Shown here piece after piece: positions 19,316 to 30,660 of a stretch of 64,000 nt of DNA. Source of the stretch: Paramacrobiotus metropolitanus (taxonomy: Eukaryota; Tardigrada; Eutardigrada; Parachela; Macrobiotidae); assembly GCF_019649055.1 (NCBI RefSeq), contig NW_026570354.1, forward strand, positions 1 through 64,000. The letters are read 5' to 3'. Below the pieces are notes generated by a model that saw only the letters and a list, made by a program, of their open reading frames with translations, had not been told where the DNA came from and made no database searches. Position 1 is the first letter of the stretch; each line of letters opens with the position of its first letter. The position numbers and the translations under genes are program-made.

Positions 19316-22300
19316 TCAAATTCGGCTCTCTTCGAAAAAATCAGGAGCTAGTTCACGTAGTGACTGCGCTTTGGACAGGGCTTTCTTCATCTGCAGGATT
19401 TTCGTCTTCGCTGCAACGTCTGCCAACTCCGTCGCAGATGCCAGTTTCTTCTTGTACATCTTAACTAGAGACGATACAACGTATTCAACCCATATAACGT
19501 TGGTTTTTGGGCAAAACGTCTTCCAATCGTCGTTAGTCGCCCGCTTCATGGCGCGATACACTTCTGACTGGGGATCCTTTACCGATCCGGTAAATAAAGC
19601 AGGATCGTCGGACAAATTCTTATAAACTTCGCCTTGCCCGGTATCGATTCTGGACAGGGTGCAGTCTATGAGAGTGGCATGGACACCATGAGTGGCGACG
19701 GCGTACCGAATGTTTTCGCTGTGAAAGCACATGGGTTAATTAGTATCCGCTGGTTTTGCTGCACTTGCGTACGCTCCAGCGACATTTACCGTATGGTAGA
19801 CCGATACGAAGCGGAGGTAAGTATTTTGCCGCCATCTCTGCGGTTTAACAGCTCTTAGCTATGTAGTTGCCCTGTACTATGTTTGGAACAGTGCTCTTTG
19901 ACCTTTTTGTCATACATTCAGCCGGAAGGGCGTTGTGCTACTTTGCGCGGTCTGTTAGGGTTTCATCAACTAGCACTATGGTTTCGTCAACTGTTATGGA
20001 GCTGGCGAATATTTTTCTTGTATTTATGGCAAGAAACTGTGACAAAAAAGCAAAATTATAATATTACAGCAGTACATCTCTGTTGGCTAAAGTATAACAT
20101 GGCGATTTTTCCGATTGAAGGGCGTTGAAATATCTGCATGTGATTCCGACGCTACTGTATTTACGGCAACCATTACAACAGCCATGTGTAAAGAGCCTGG
20201 CTACGTACAAGGTTTAAATGAGAGTTTGTCGATTTATCGTAAATTATGGCGGGAATTTTAAATTTGGATTGGATGGCTTTAAGCGAAAACTTGACTACGA
20301 TTATTACGTAGATGGTCTATGTTACGAAAAATATAATGCTAACTAAACTTTCAGCGGATATCGGTAGAACGCTCGTTCCGCCGACCATATGCAGCGCTGC
20401 CAGATGGATCCCGGGCGCGGCCCCGTTGCGCAGCGTACGCAATCACGTCTGTCAGGAAATCGCGTTTGTCGAACTCGCTTGCGCGGGCATGTACAACCAG
20501 GTGTTGGGTGGAGTGACTGAGACAGACGATAAAAATATAAACGATACCCAGTAGACGATAAAAATATTGGCGGAACACTAACCGTGCAATGTGGCGCTCT
20601 GCAATAGTGCGGACTGCTGACGGAGGTTTCGTCTGCTGTGTTTGTGTTTATTGAAGCAGGTAATTTAGGCTGCCGTGACCTTCGTGTTTTTGTTGCCTGT
20701 CTTCTCTTTTCTGGCACAATCGCTTGGTTGCAACTAGCACAGCTGCAACTCATCGCAATTGCACTTTGGTGGTGCGCGCAACAAGCGTAGCCTGCTCGAA
20801 AAGGTTAGCTGCGTTCAGCCTCTGAATTAAGATGCCTTCATAACGGTAAGTTATGCAATTTTAACGTGAACAGTTCTCTAATATTCCGCTAAATTCTGCA
20901 GTGGACTAACCATTTGAAGCGGATTTCCTCGGCATCGGTAGCCATAACCAGCACGTTCGAGAGATGGGTGTCTCGGTGTTCAAAGTTCAGAGCAGCTTCC
21001 GCGACCGTCAGACCGATGGTAATCTGGAGGACAACGCTCAGGATTTGCCGAACATGAACCAACTCGAACTTCTCTAAATCCGCTCCACCGTGTGCTAATC
21101 CCATCAGTGCGTAAGTCTGATTCGGCGAGTAGGCGTCGGGGTCAATATTCAAAGCTTCCTTCGGATTGTCCTCCTCGAACTGCTCATGGCATTCGGCCAG
21201 CTTCGCAGGATACGGGCCTTCCGCCAACTAAACCCGAAGCAACAATAGTATCGGCTGTTGACGCCACTCAAACTGTTAGCTTCACTTTTGTACAACAATT
21301 GCCGAAAGATACTCCGAGTTTTAAGAAAAACAACACCAGATAGAAACGCAGTTTCTTGCAATCATTAAAGTACGGTTCAAGTACCGTCTCCATGTAAGCG
21401 TCTAATGCTTTACGTCTTACTTTAAGGAAAAAAGTACGGATAAATACAGGAGCGAAGAATTGTCCGTCCTCCTCTAGCAGCTCCTGGGTGAGTTTTATGG
21501 AAATCAAGGCCTCGGAGTAGAACTGCTCCAGGGTAATTTGTTGTTCCACCTTGCCCTCGCGTACAGTTTCTCCCCCCACGGGAATAAACTTCAAAATGAT
21601 CTCTTTGCTGCCCTGGGTAGCAGAATATACATTCGCATAGGATCCTTCTGCGATCTTGCGAAAATTCTTGAACTTCCCGCCCGTTAGCATGCGTCGAGTA
21701 GTAGTGATTTCCTGGGGATTGGCCAGATCCACTAACATTTCCTCGAGGGTTTTCTCGTGCCGCTCCGTAACGACTGAGAGACGGTGGGGAGACTGCGCAG
21801 TTTCTGGCGCTGCAAAAAAATAATAAAAAATCATTTGAATCTTGAATTTTCCTGCAACACATAGTCCGCTACAAAAATAACCAATTGCACTACAAATCGG
21901 GTATTTGATTATCTGTGTAATCGCGCTACAAACCACTGTTGACACAATATGTTTATTTTAATTGTGTACTAATCCATTACAAATAAGCGCTGCAAATTGC
22001 GCGACGTTATTATGTTATGGTTTGTTACGTTCTCCAGGTACCATCTTTTTACGACACAATGGGGCGTGTAGCAGTTGCTGCGGATTGCAGCCATTGACAC
22101 TTTGTACGGGGTTGATGGGCTCGACAAACTCGTCGCAACAAAGGCACAACGGTGCTAACGGTAACTATCCCGAAAGTATTGCCAACTGCTCAGATTTCTC
22201 GGCTGTCTTTTCTGCAATGGTTTCATCCGAAGGAGCCCTATCAGTTGTGAAGTTGTCGGTCGCGATACTACAATCGACGACGTAATTCTGGGCCGCGCTA

Positions 22301-24079
22301 TAGCCGTTTCAGCGTTGAGAGAGTTTCGACATCCGCTGTATGAAACTTGAAAGGTCCTCAGAACCAACCATGCGCCGACAAATGTCTCTTGAGGTACTTG
22401 AATACAGTGTTAGTGTGAGGTTGTGTCGTGCAAGTAAAGCCAGCATTTCGTTTTAAGTCTGACTCGAATCAGAAACAACTGTGGCCTTTATACGTAGCCC
22501 GTTCAACCGGTAGTCGACCGGCCGCGAACCGTGGTGAAAAGCAGCTGCAAGTCATGACGCGATTGCAGTATTGCTCGTCAGATTGTGTAATAGTCTGCAC
22601 AACTGAGATGCAGTTGTGTTGAAGCAAGAGCGCACTGATGCTGAAATTGCCATGCTTACAACGAAAAACAGCAGCATAAAAAGCCTTACCGGTCGGTGAA
22701 GGAGCCGTTGTCGTGGGCCCACGCGATGCGGCAGTCTTTCGCTCATCCTTCCTTAGCGCCTCCCGTGCGTGGTTCGGCTGGCTGCTGCGTTCTCGCAAAC
22801 GCGCACTGCGGCGGGATACGAGCGCCGGATCTTCGTGGGACTGTGCCTGCGGCAGCGCGCCGTTGTCCGCAGCCAATACCGATGAGCGCGGTTGTACTGA
22901 CGGGCGTTCCTTGGTAACAATGGTCTGCTTAGGCGCAAGGACAACGGCTCCTTGCGGGGGCGCAGGGTTTTGGTTTTCTTGGTTTCCGGACGGCAAAGCT
23001 CTTTCGCCGGCAGCACGTGGAACGAAACCCGTATGGCCAGCTTGCGTCGCAGGCGGCTGCGCTGCTGACCCCGGAGGGACATCCACCTTCTTAGCATTTG
23101 CCGATCGCTGTCGTGTTTTCCGAGCGGAGACGATTACATCAGGGTTTGCAACCGGACGAGCCGCAGGGGTGTCAGGCAGCGCAGCGACGGACCGAGGTGG
23201 TTGACGGGTAGGCTTGTCAGTTGCTACCGTGAAACGCGAAGAGACGGATGAGTCGGTTTTTGTTGATCGAATATAGAAAGGCTTAAGTAAAGCAAAGCGT
23301 TACGAGAAGTGTTTGTGCTTTTCCTATATCTCAGTACGCAGTATAGAAGGAAATCAGTAACGCTTTATACAGCTATCCTGTACTGCACTGCACCAAGTCG
23401 TCAGATCGGCGCACTCCCGCGCGGTTGCATTCATACAGATGCTCATAGTTGAATAACAGGCATATGTTCCGGCACTAGCGATGAATACGAATGCTAACTG
23501 CATGCGGACTGGCTTACCTTTTCGCAAGGTACCAGTCACCGCGCGTTGTACTGCGAGTTCTTCCGGAGATGCATTGATCGTTGCAAGGGGACGATTCATC
23601 GCCGTCCGGCGATTTCCGACAGGGTTTCCGTTTGGAACCGACGGCGTGGGCGAATCCCGGTCCTTTTCGTCGTCCTTCTTGCTCGCGGCACGCGACCGTG
23701 TTAATTTTGGAGTGAACATCAGAGCCTGCACGCGTTTCGATTTGCGGGTGACCAGCGGTGCCGCACCGTTATTCGGGGCGGTTGCTGGCTCCGCTGTGGC
23801 AGCACCAGCGTCTCCGTGCTGACTGGGGACCGCAGAGCTATTCGCACGTTTGACGGCGGTGCTGCGGGATGGGACGCCAGTTTCTCCTCCTGGACTGTCG
23901 GGCCCCGAAGAGGACGGGGGTGCAGTGCGACGAACTTTCGGCGACAAATGCGGGTTGTTGCGGTAGAAGGCATCGTGCTGTTTTTGATGGGCATTAACTT
24001 TCCCCGCCTTAAAAATAAGTTGCTGGTTTTTGTTGCGGCGCTTCTGCGGATTCAGTCGCCGGCTGGGTTTGCAGTACAT
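19316..24079 (-). CDS. HASPIN: Haspin-type histone H3 Thr3 kinase, five coding exons, 734 aa
   Basis: Coding exons in gene order: 24079-23518, 23223-22690, 21809-21421, 21227-20911, 19718-19316. All borders are GT-AG, the phases fit at each join, and the total is 2,205 nt. Residues 1 to about 365 are Pro/Ser/Ala/Lys-rich and probably disordered, as in other haspins. The kinase domain follows. It has a glycine-loop-like EGSYANVY at 420-427, Lys439 in ILKFIPV, Glu465 in helix C, GPYPAKLAE at 499-507, EHRDTHLSNVLV with HRD at 579-581 and Asn586, and LIDCTLSR with Asp619. Haspins use DYT in place of DFG; here it is DCT. The C-terminal haspin signature continues with DLS-like NLSDDPALFTG and WKTFCPKTNVIWVEY. 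Haspin phosphorylates histone H3 at Thr3 on mitotic chromosomes. All catalytic residues are present, so it should be active. The start at 24079 is the first Met after the acceptor at 24105. Confidence 0.9.
20343..20578 (-). other. Unassigned GC-rich open frame inside the last haspin intron
   Basis: Within the 1,192-bp intron a minus-strand frame reads SEFDKRDFLTDVIAYAAQRG followed by RARDPSGSAAYGRRNER. Its composition is more coding-like than the surrounding intron. It is not needed for the haspin protein, whose flanking exons join in phase without it. It could be an alternative exon, a gene fragment or chance. Confidence 0.2.
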
Positions 24080-24104
24080 CTTCCCGATGCTCCACACTGT
24101 GACC

Positions 24105-24642
24105 CTGTAAAAATAGGCTTGTAGACGGAGTTAACCAGTTACGACGTAAAATCGCAGAACTTGGGAAAGAATGACAGCCTGAGAAACACAGACCGTCCAG
24201 TTCACACTGATAAATGGTTAGCCTATCTCACTATCTAGTCAGCGAAATCATGGAGGGCACACGATCCAGAATTAGTGCGCAGTCCAGCTAACGAATCACG
24301 CAGCACACGATATCAGATTAACAAACACGTAACGCGCCAGCTTTGAGGCTGGTGTTCAGTTGGGTAGCTGAACCGTAGAGCAGAAATGTCGATCGGCGAT
24401 CTGTGCATCACCGTCTCATGCTTCACATTGCAAACCTGCTGACCTAACATCGCATGTTGGGTGATCCATGGCTGGATCGTAATGTCCAGTAAAAGGAATC
24501 AATCAGTGAGCAGATTCGGAGTCAACACTCAACAGCAAAGATCTCACTCATCACAGTTTCTCAAGATCGCATCGTCACAGTATATTCCATTGCGGTATAA
24601 ATGTAAGTAGAGTGCGTCCTTCCTTTAACAGTTTAACTTACC
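24105..24642 (-). other. Probable intron in the haspin 5' untranslated region
   Basis: A strong donor on the minus strand (CTTTG|GTAAGTTAA, last exon base 24642) pairs with the acceptor ending at 24105 (TTTTTACAG). No coding frame fits an upstream exon in phase with the next exon, which fits a non-coding first exon and translation starting at 24079. The first exon would lie just right of 24642; its start is not visible. Confidence 0.45.
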
Positions 24643-25382
24643 AAAGTTAGCTTCGGCGCCGAGAGATGACCAGCGTGACCGTTTCCAACGGTGTAAATCA
24701 AATATCTCCCCGATCCCGAAAGCTGGAGCGCAGTAGCTCTCAAAGGATCCTCTCCGTGGTGGACTTTCCAACAGCCGTCCGTGATGGCGATTGCCGAGGG
24801 ACTGCGCTGCGTCAGCACGCGCGAGAGTTAGGGCGACACGCTGGCTTCTGCCAGTTACGGAGCATTGGAGCCCACCGTGTGATGCGATCGTGCGTTCAGA
24901 TGAGGATGAACTGGAAGGAGCAGAAACAGAAAAGAAAACAGGATTAAATAATGATTACAATAAGCGGTTAAGCAGTCTTCAAAAAACGGTATTGTGAAGT
25001 TTGGCATTTACAGTTACTTACATTATTTCAAAATAATGCAATGTAGCGATCAAATCAGTCCATCGATGAACCGCTAGTGTTCGCGAGGTGATCGCCGAAA
25101 ATTGTGCACCTTTCTTTCACTTAGCATTACGCATTCTATTGTTCCGCTAAGCTGAGTCCGGGTTCCGGTATATATTCTTTGAATTGTGTGTCACTGCTGT
25201 GTCCGAGGTAGTGCATCACATCATTGTATCGCTGCCGTTTTCTCGCTTATAAGTTTGCAATGGCGACACTACATAACTAACTGAGGCAGACTACTTCAAA
25301 TCGAAAGGAAAATCAGACACATTCCTTTTGGTGTTCATCTCACAATCAACAAGAATAAAAGTACAGAAGAACGGATTATTGC
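24643..25382. other. Gene-free stretch, probable haspin promoter region
   Basis: No supported gene. It should contain the first exon and promoter of the minus-strand haspin gene and, on the right, the truncated 5' junction of the LINE. No core promoter motif can be assigned with confidence. Confidence 0.4.
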
Positions 25383-26736
25383 CTTGCTAGTGCATTTCTA
25401 ACCCGGTTCCCGGGAGTTACATTCGCTACACCAGAGAACCTGTGTTTACTTGGTGCCCCGCTTTTGAAGGACGGAATCAAGACTGCGATGCAACAAGACG
25501 GAAGTGATGCGCCTTATAGCCAGCCGCCTCGACCTTTTACCCAAGCACCAAGCCTACTTCCTGCTGAAATGCAGCCTCAGTGCACCGAAGGTCATTCACC
25601 TGCTGCGGTGTTGTCCAACTTTTGAAGTACGTGACAGCCTTACTGAGTTTGATGAAGTCCTTAGGGAGTCGTTACAGTCCATTTGCAACGTCCGCATGAA
25701 CTCATCCGCGTGGCGTCAGGCTTCCTTGCCAGTTCGCTGTGGTGGACTTGGGATCCGACGGGTAGAAGAATTATCCCTGCCGGCTTATTTGGCCAGTCTG
25801 GTTTCCCAGCTGCTGCCGCACTCAGCGGGTGTTGACGCGAACAACCATATCACGCTTTGGGGCTATCTCTCTGACGACGCTTCACCGCCTCTTCCTGAAA
25901 GCAGACATTTACAACGTGCATGGGATACGCCGTACTGTCTAGCCGAGCAAGCAATCTTGTTGTACGAGGCTCCAGATGCAGCCAACAAGGCACGGCTATT
26001 GGCAGTCTCAACACCGGAGTCAGGTGTCTGGACACACGCTCTTCCCTCTGCGCCAATCGGAAACCTGTTAGATGACGAAGTCTTCCGCGTCGCCGTTGCC
26101 ATTCGACTTGGCGCACCTGCTTCCTCCGAACACCAGTGCAGGTGCGGTGCCGTAGTCGCCGCCGATGGCCATCATGGTTTAAGTTGCAAATTTTCTGCTG
26201 GAAGACGGGCAAGGCACGACTGCATTAACGATATCTTGCGACGGGCTTTGGTTTCGGCAGGCATCCCTGCGCGAACGGAACCCCGAGGCATGCATCACGA
26301 AAACGAAACACGCCCAGACGGAATCACTACTTTCCCCTGGACCAGAGGGCTATGTTTAGCGTGGGATGTAACCGTTGTCGACACTGTTGCCCGCTCTTAC
26401 TTGGATCACACCAGTGTAAAGTCCGGATCGGCAGCCGACCAAGCCGAAGCCGAAAAAGTGAGAAAATACAGCTTTCTGTCCGGGCGATATGAGTTTGCCG
26501 CTGTTGGTTTGGAAACATTTGGCAGTTTTGGTACATCAGCTAAGAAACTGTTTAAAGAGGTCGGAAAGAGAATTGAGCAACAAACAGGCGAGTCGCGCAG
26601 CCACGAGTTTTTAAGGCAGAACATTTCTTTAGCTATTCAAAGAGGTAATGCCGCTTCTGTTATTGGTACTGTAGAAAATGCTGTTATGTTTAATTGAAAC
26701 TGAACCTTGATATTGTTATCGCGTTATGGAAATAAA
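25383..26736 (+). mobile_element. 5'-truncated LINE (non-LTR retrotransposon) with restriction-like endonuclease
   Basis: Recognisable sequence begins near 25383 with FLTRFPGVTFATPENLCLLG, where LCLLGAPL is a motif after the RT active site in such elements. A frame change near 25500 leads into the long open frame 25504-26697. AATAAA follows at 26731-26736. The RT fingers and palm with the catalytic YADD motif are missing, so the copy is truncated and not autonomous. A second, more decayed copy lies at 15105-15620. Confidence 0.8.
25504..26697 (+). CDS. LINE protein, C-terminal part (RT thumb, zinc motif, endonuclease)
   Basis: 397 codons are open, with the first ATG at 25507. Residues 1-100 resemble the RT thumb and linker (HQAYFLLKCSLSAPKVIHLL, then WRQASLPVRCGGLGIR). 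Residues 212-229 have CRCGAVVAADGHHGLSC, a CCHC-type zinc motif. Residues 270-320 have RPDG, LAWDVTVVDT and a downstream Lys in AEAEKVRKY, fitting a PD-(D/E)xK restriction-like endonuclease. The order CCHC then endonuclease at the C-terminus is that of R2-like and related LINEs. The open frame is part of the truncated element and is unlikely to be a host gene, although its intactness over 1.2 kb suggests a young copy. Confidence 0.7.
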   Translation: MMRLIASRLDLLPKHQAYFLLKCSLSAPKVIHLLRCCPTFEVRDSLTEFDEVLRESLQSICNVRMNSSAWRQASLPVRCGGLGIRRVEELSLPAYLASLVSQLLPHSAGVDANNHITLWGYLSDDASPPLPESRHLQRAWDTPYCLAEQAILLYEAPDAANKARLLAVSTPESGVWTHALPSAPIGNLLDDEVFRVAVAIRLGAPASSEHQCRCGAVVAADGHHGLSCKFSAGRRARHDCINDILRRALVSAGIPARTEPRGMHHENETRPDGITTFPWTRGLCLAWDVTVVDTVARSYLDHTSVKSGSAADQAEAEKVRKYSFLSGRYEFAAVGLETFGSFGTSAKKLFKEVGKRIEQQTGESRSHEFLRQNISLAIQRGNAASVIGTVENAVMFN

Positions 26737-27205
26737 CGCTACCGAGACTTATTGCCTTAAAGCTACTCGTTTCCGCATATTCCACTAAAATCGGTGCGAC
26801 TGCTTGCTTCTGGAGGCTTCATCTGAAAATTCTTTCTAGCAAACTAAGTTTACTCGGGTAATTTATTGTGAAAGTTATTAAAATGATAAAAACAATTTAC
26901 TAGGAAAGTGCACTTGCTTTTTGCAGGTACTGCATGACCGAAGCGTAGCAGGACCATATTATAGAATGTGGCTGTTGGTACTCTTTTTTAACCTGTTTTA
27001 TTGTAAGCAGCTTATTTCGGTTAGTTAATGCTCGCATCCCGGTTTTTTTTCGACTGTGACAACCAGTCCGAGTAAAACAGCTTGCGGAACTACGTATGAC
27101 CTGCGTTGCGCAACCACTACGTATAAGTAAGCGAGCGCGCACGCATTCGGCTAAGGCCTGCACAATGTAGTTTTTACGGTGGTTACAGCGCCGCAGCCTG
27201 ACCGC
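26737..27205. other. Gene-free stretch
   Basis: No supported gene between the LINE 3' end and the first diverged satellite monomer. The LINE tail is expected at the beginning, but no clear poly(A) tract or target duplication was seen. Confidence 0.4.
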
Positions 27206-27475
27206 TGATCAGTCTCGAACGCTTGTGATCTAGGGACTAAATACAGATCAAGCAGCGTTGGCCCTCAGATACTTAAAAATACTGCCTTTTAAAGATCGAA
27301 CAATCAAAGATTCCGCGAAACCGAACATAATAAAATAAATAGTGTGCGGCTGTGGATTGTATCCAGCCTGTCTTGAACACTTGCGATCTAAAGACCAAAT
27401 ACAGATCAAGCAGCATTAAAAAACTTATGGCTACAAATAAACAGTTGCCTTGTTTAACCCGTTCCCAATCATCCC
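27206..27475 (+). repeat. Ancient, diverged monomers of the 163-bp satellite
   Basis: One partial and one nearly full unit match the main array in order. The landmarks are TCTCGAAC or CTTGAACACTTG, GATCTA, AGATCAAGCAGC, AAATAAACA and GCCTTGTTTAA. They also have GATTCCGCGAAACCGAAC in place of the usual GAATCCGGCAAAACTGAAC. They carry many substitutions compared with the homogeneous monomers further right, and are separated from the rest of the array by the inverted-repeat elements at 27476-29819. Confidence 0.75.
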
Positions 27476-29819
27476 TGTCAAATGGCAGGGTGGCGGACTT
27501 AATTCTTGTAGCGGCCAACAATGCAGAAAACTCGTGCTTAGTGATTTATTCTAGAGTAGGGATGTTTTTGGTCATTTTAAAAAATTTGGCCATTAAATGC
27601 AGCATGTTTGTAGCACACAGCAAGTGACCAAAAATTACCAAAATGACACCATTGGGGTTCGGGGAGGTCTAGGCTGTACATACGGCCTCCCGAAGACCCG
27701 ATAATTCACACACAATTCACTGAAACCCACCCTATGGCACACATTGCAAAAGCATTGCATGGCCCGAAAATTAGCTGGTCATTTAAAAGTTTCCTGCCAC
27801 GTTTGACAGTGATGGGCATGGTGCTTCTTAAACAATAAATTTCATAAATTCTACATAAAATCTTAGAAACATAATGAAAAACCAAGCATAAATTTATTAA
27901 ATCAAGGAAAAAGTGTAGTATTAACTCTGCTGTTTTGATGGTAATTCGGATGACCAGTGGTCAGCAATTAAAAAAATATTACAAATTCATTTTTTGTATG
28001 ATAGGACTTGTACAACTATACAATAATAAAGTGTAAACTGTAGAAACGAACGCGAATTACTGAGAAACAAGGGTTTTCGTTTTCCGGTAACGAAAATTTG
28101 GAGACTTATCCCTAATGTACATACATTCAGAAAACTATGAAATGCGCATTATATCTAGTCTGGGGCCTCTGGGCCTGTCCAGCATATGGCGGAACGGTAT
28201 CATTTGAATAAAGGTGAACGTAATTTATGTAAAAACGTAGTTATCTAGCTTCTCACGAATCGCATATGGTTGCTGCGTTCAGCCGGCATTCCACCTTCAT
28301 AGTTGCCGAGCTATAGCGGCTGGTAGCGGAAATGACCACGTGCAAATGAATTATAAAGTACCAATTCGCTGTAAACCGCACACTATTGATAGTGCTGTTC
28401 GAGTGGTCGCTTTGGTGTTTGGCTCAAAAACTGCTTGTACAAACCGTAGGGTGCTTAGGCTGTTAGTAGTGTACCATTTAAGCACTGAAAAGTCTACAAA
28501 AAGTACACCAATAAACGGAAGCTGCAACACCGAAGACGGGCATAAGTTCTTAACACACAGTTGTACACGGACATAAAGCGATAAACACCGCACATTCAGT
28601 GGAAAGGATGCAATTTGTCGCTCTTGTCTGACTTAGGATCATTACGGGGAGTGCGTTGACAACTTGTAAACTATATGCATACAAACAAGTGACGTAGGGA
28701 CCGCTCAGAAATGGGCTTGTATATATGGCTCACAACGTGTTTGAGTGACCGGGTGTGCGGTGGTGCCAGCCACCTCGCATGGACACATGCAAGCAGCCGA
28801 TCGGCCCGATCTGACTGCCAGTTGATCTCCAAAATATGGAAAACTCATCTTTCGTTTACATCTCAACGGATCTTCTAAATCGACATATCAGAAGATGTAG
28901 AATTTAATTTCAAACTTTTTGATATCTAGCGAGTGGCTATTTATGGCAAATCAGGAAAGTTATGGCTGTTTTAGTTTCTCGTAGACATAGCATAAGCCCG
29001 AGCAAGGAGGCGTTGCTTGCATCCTATGTTAAGTCTACGAGAAACCAAAACAGTCATAACTATGTCGATTCGTCATAAATATGCACTCGTTAGGTATCAA
29101 AAAGTTTGAAATCTAATTTTACATCTGCTGATATGTCGACTGGAAAGATCCGTTGAGAAGAAAATGAAAGACGAACGTTTGAAATTTCGAGATCAACTGG
29201 CAGCTGGTTCAGCTACTTGTTTGTATGCGTGCAAAGGGGTGGAGTTACATGCATACACGTAAGGGCCTTACGTGGATGGATTTTTGGCGCCGCCTTCATA
29301 CACGCATACATCTCATTTTCGCGGCAGCGAATCGGTGCCTCGTGGGTTCGGCCGTGACGTCACGTGTTTGTATGTATAGATTTCGTGTATAGATCAAGTT
29401 TGCAAACGCTAACCCACTATTATACACGCTTCTGTATTTAAGCAAAGTGGACACTGTATCTTTTTTAACATGTGGCCGCCCAGAAATGTATTTTTTTTAC
29501 AATTTCGAATACTACTGACCATTGGTCATCTGGATGACCACATTAGCGTGCGAGAACTGTAGGAATCTTCTAAACCTTTCGTTTAAGAGGCGTGCTCCGC
29601 AGTGCCATCTTTCCGTAATTTTCTATAAATTTTACCGTGTTACCAGCCAAATGGCATGATGCCCATCACTGTCGGTTTGGCAGACTATCGCCGTGCTTGG
29701 ACCTATGGTCACGAAAATTCCAGAAAAATTAATTTTCCTTAATTGAATTATTTTGTAACGAAACGCCAATTTTTAAATCGCTATTCGCACTCCTTCAGGT
29801 GGCTGACTTTGGTGGGTTA
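27476..29819. mobile_element. Segment interrupting the satellite edge, with long diverged inverted repeats
   Basis: About 2.3 kb without satellite sequence. Diverged inverted arms lie at roughly 27,790-28,000 and 29,480-29,690. They are anchored by GACAGTGATGGGCAT at 27805 (inverse at 29659-29673) and GATGACCAGTGGTCAG at 27949 (inverse, with changes, near 29515-29530). The two anchors are 144 and 143 bp apart on the two sides, which argues for real homology. No transposase frame was found, so this looks like an old non-autonomous DNA transposon. Exact ends and target duplications could not be fixed. Confidence 0.55.
28660..29400. mobile_element. Nested foldback-type element inside the larger one
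   Basis: The outer arms are TATGCATACAAACAAGTGAC near 28674 and its inverse with changes near 29355-29380. The inner part is a large palindrome, 28815-29203, with arms of about 185 bp. It starts CTGCCAGTTGATCTC on the left and ends GAGATCAACTGGCAG on the right, around a short centre near 29,005. Both sets of arms share nearly the same centre, unlike the larger element whose centre is about 28,739, so this is a separate insertion. No coding capacity. Confidence 0.6.
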
Positions 29820-30660
29820 AATCGATCGATCGAAGATTCCGCGAAACCGAACTCAAGAAAATGAATAAAGTTCAGTTGTGTTTTGTATCCAGTCTGTTTA
29901 GAACACTTGCGATCTAGATTGCCAAAAACAGATCAATCAGCATTGGCCAATCGTGTTCTAAAAATAAACAATTGCCTTGTTTAAATTAGTAGGTGGAAGA
30001 ATCCGCAAAACCGAACTTTGTAATACGTATAAATTCCGGAACTGAATTTTCTTTGTCTGCTTCGAACACATAAAACTTAGAGCTCAAATACAGATCAAGA
30101 AGCGTTAGACCACAAAAAAAAACAAAACAACAATTGTTTCGCGCAAATCAAACCATTAGAAATTTCGCAAAACTGAACTTATTAGTATGTATAATGACCG
30201 GTAACTGATTTTTTCTGTCTGTCTCGAACAGTGGCGATCTAGATGACAAAAAAACAGATCAAGCAGCATTGGCCCATCGTGGGCTGAAAATAAACAATCG
30301 CCTTCTTTAAATCGGTTAGTCGAGAATCCCGCAAAACTGAACCTATTAGTATAAATCATGTCCGATAATTGATTTTTTCTGTCTGCCTCGAACTCTGGCA
30401 ATCTAGATGACCAAAAACAGATCAGCAGCATTGGTCTATAGTGGGCCGAAAATAAACAATCGCCTTCTTTAAATCGGTCAGGCGAGAATCCCGCAAAACT
30501 GGACTTTATTAAACGTATAAAAACGGGAACTAGATTTACTTTGTCTGTCTCGAGCACAAACAACTAAGGACTCAAACACAGATCAAGAAGCGTTAACCCA
30601 CAATAAAAAATAAAACAAAAATCGTCTCGCCTAAACTAAACCATCAGAAATTCCGCAAAA
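29820..30660 (+). repeat. Diverged edge monomers of the satellite array
   Basis: The first five or so units after the interruption are recognisable but carry many differences. Some units have GGACTCAAACACAGATCAAG and AAGCGTTA in place of the usual AGATGACC and AGCATTGG blocks. Similarity to the main consensus rises steadily to the right. This is the usual pattern at a satellite edge, where unequal exchange no longer homogenises the units. Confidence 0.75.

Noticed and set aside
22713-23204. Plus-strand 163-codon frame
   Set aside because: Antisense shadow of the GC-rich second coding exon of haspin; the minus strand gives a phase-consistent gene.
23816-24124. Plus-strand 102-codon frame
   Set aside because: Antisense of the first haspin coding exon.
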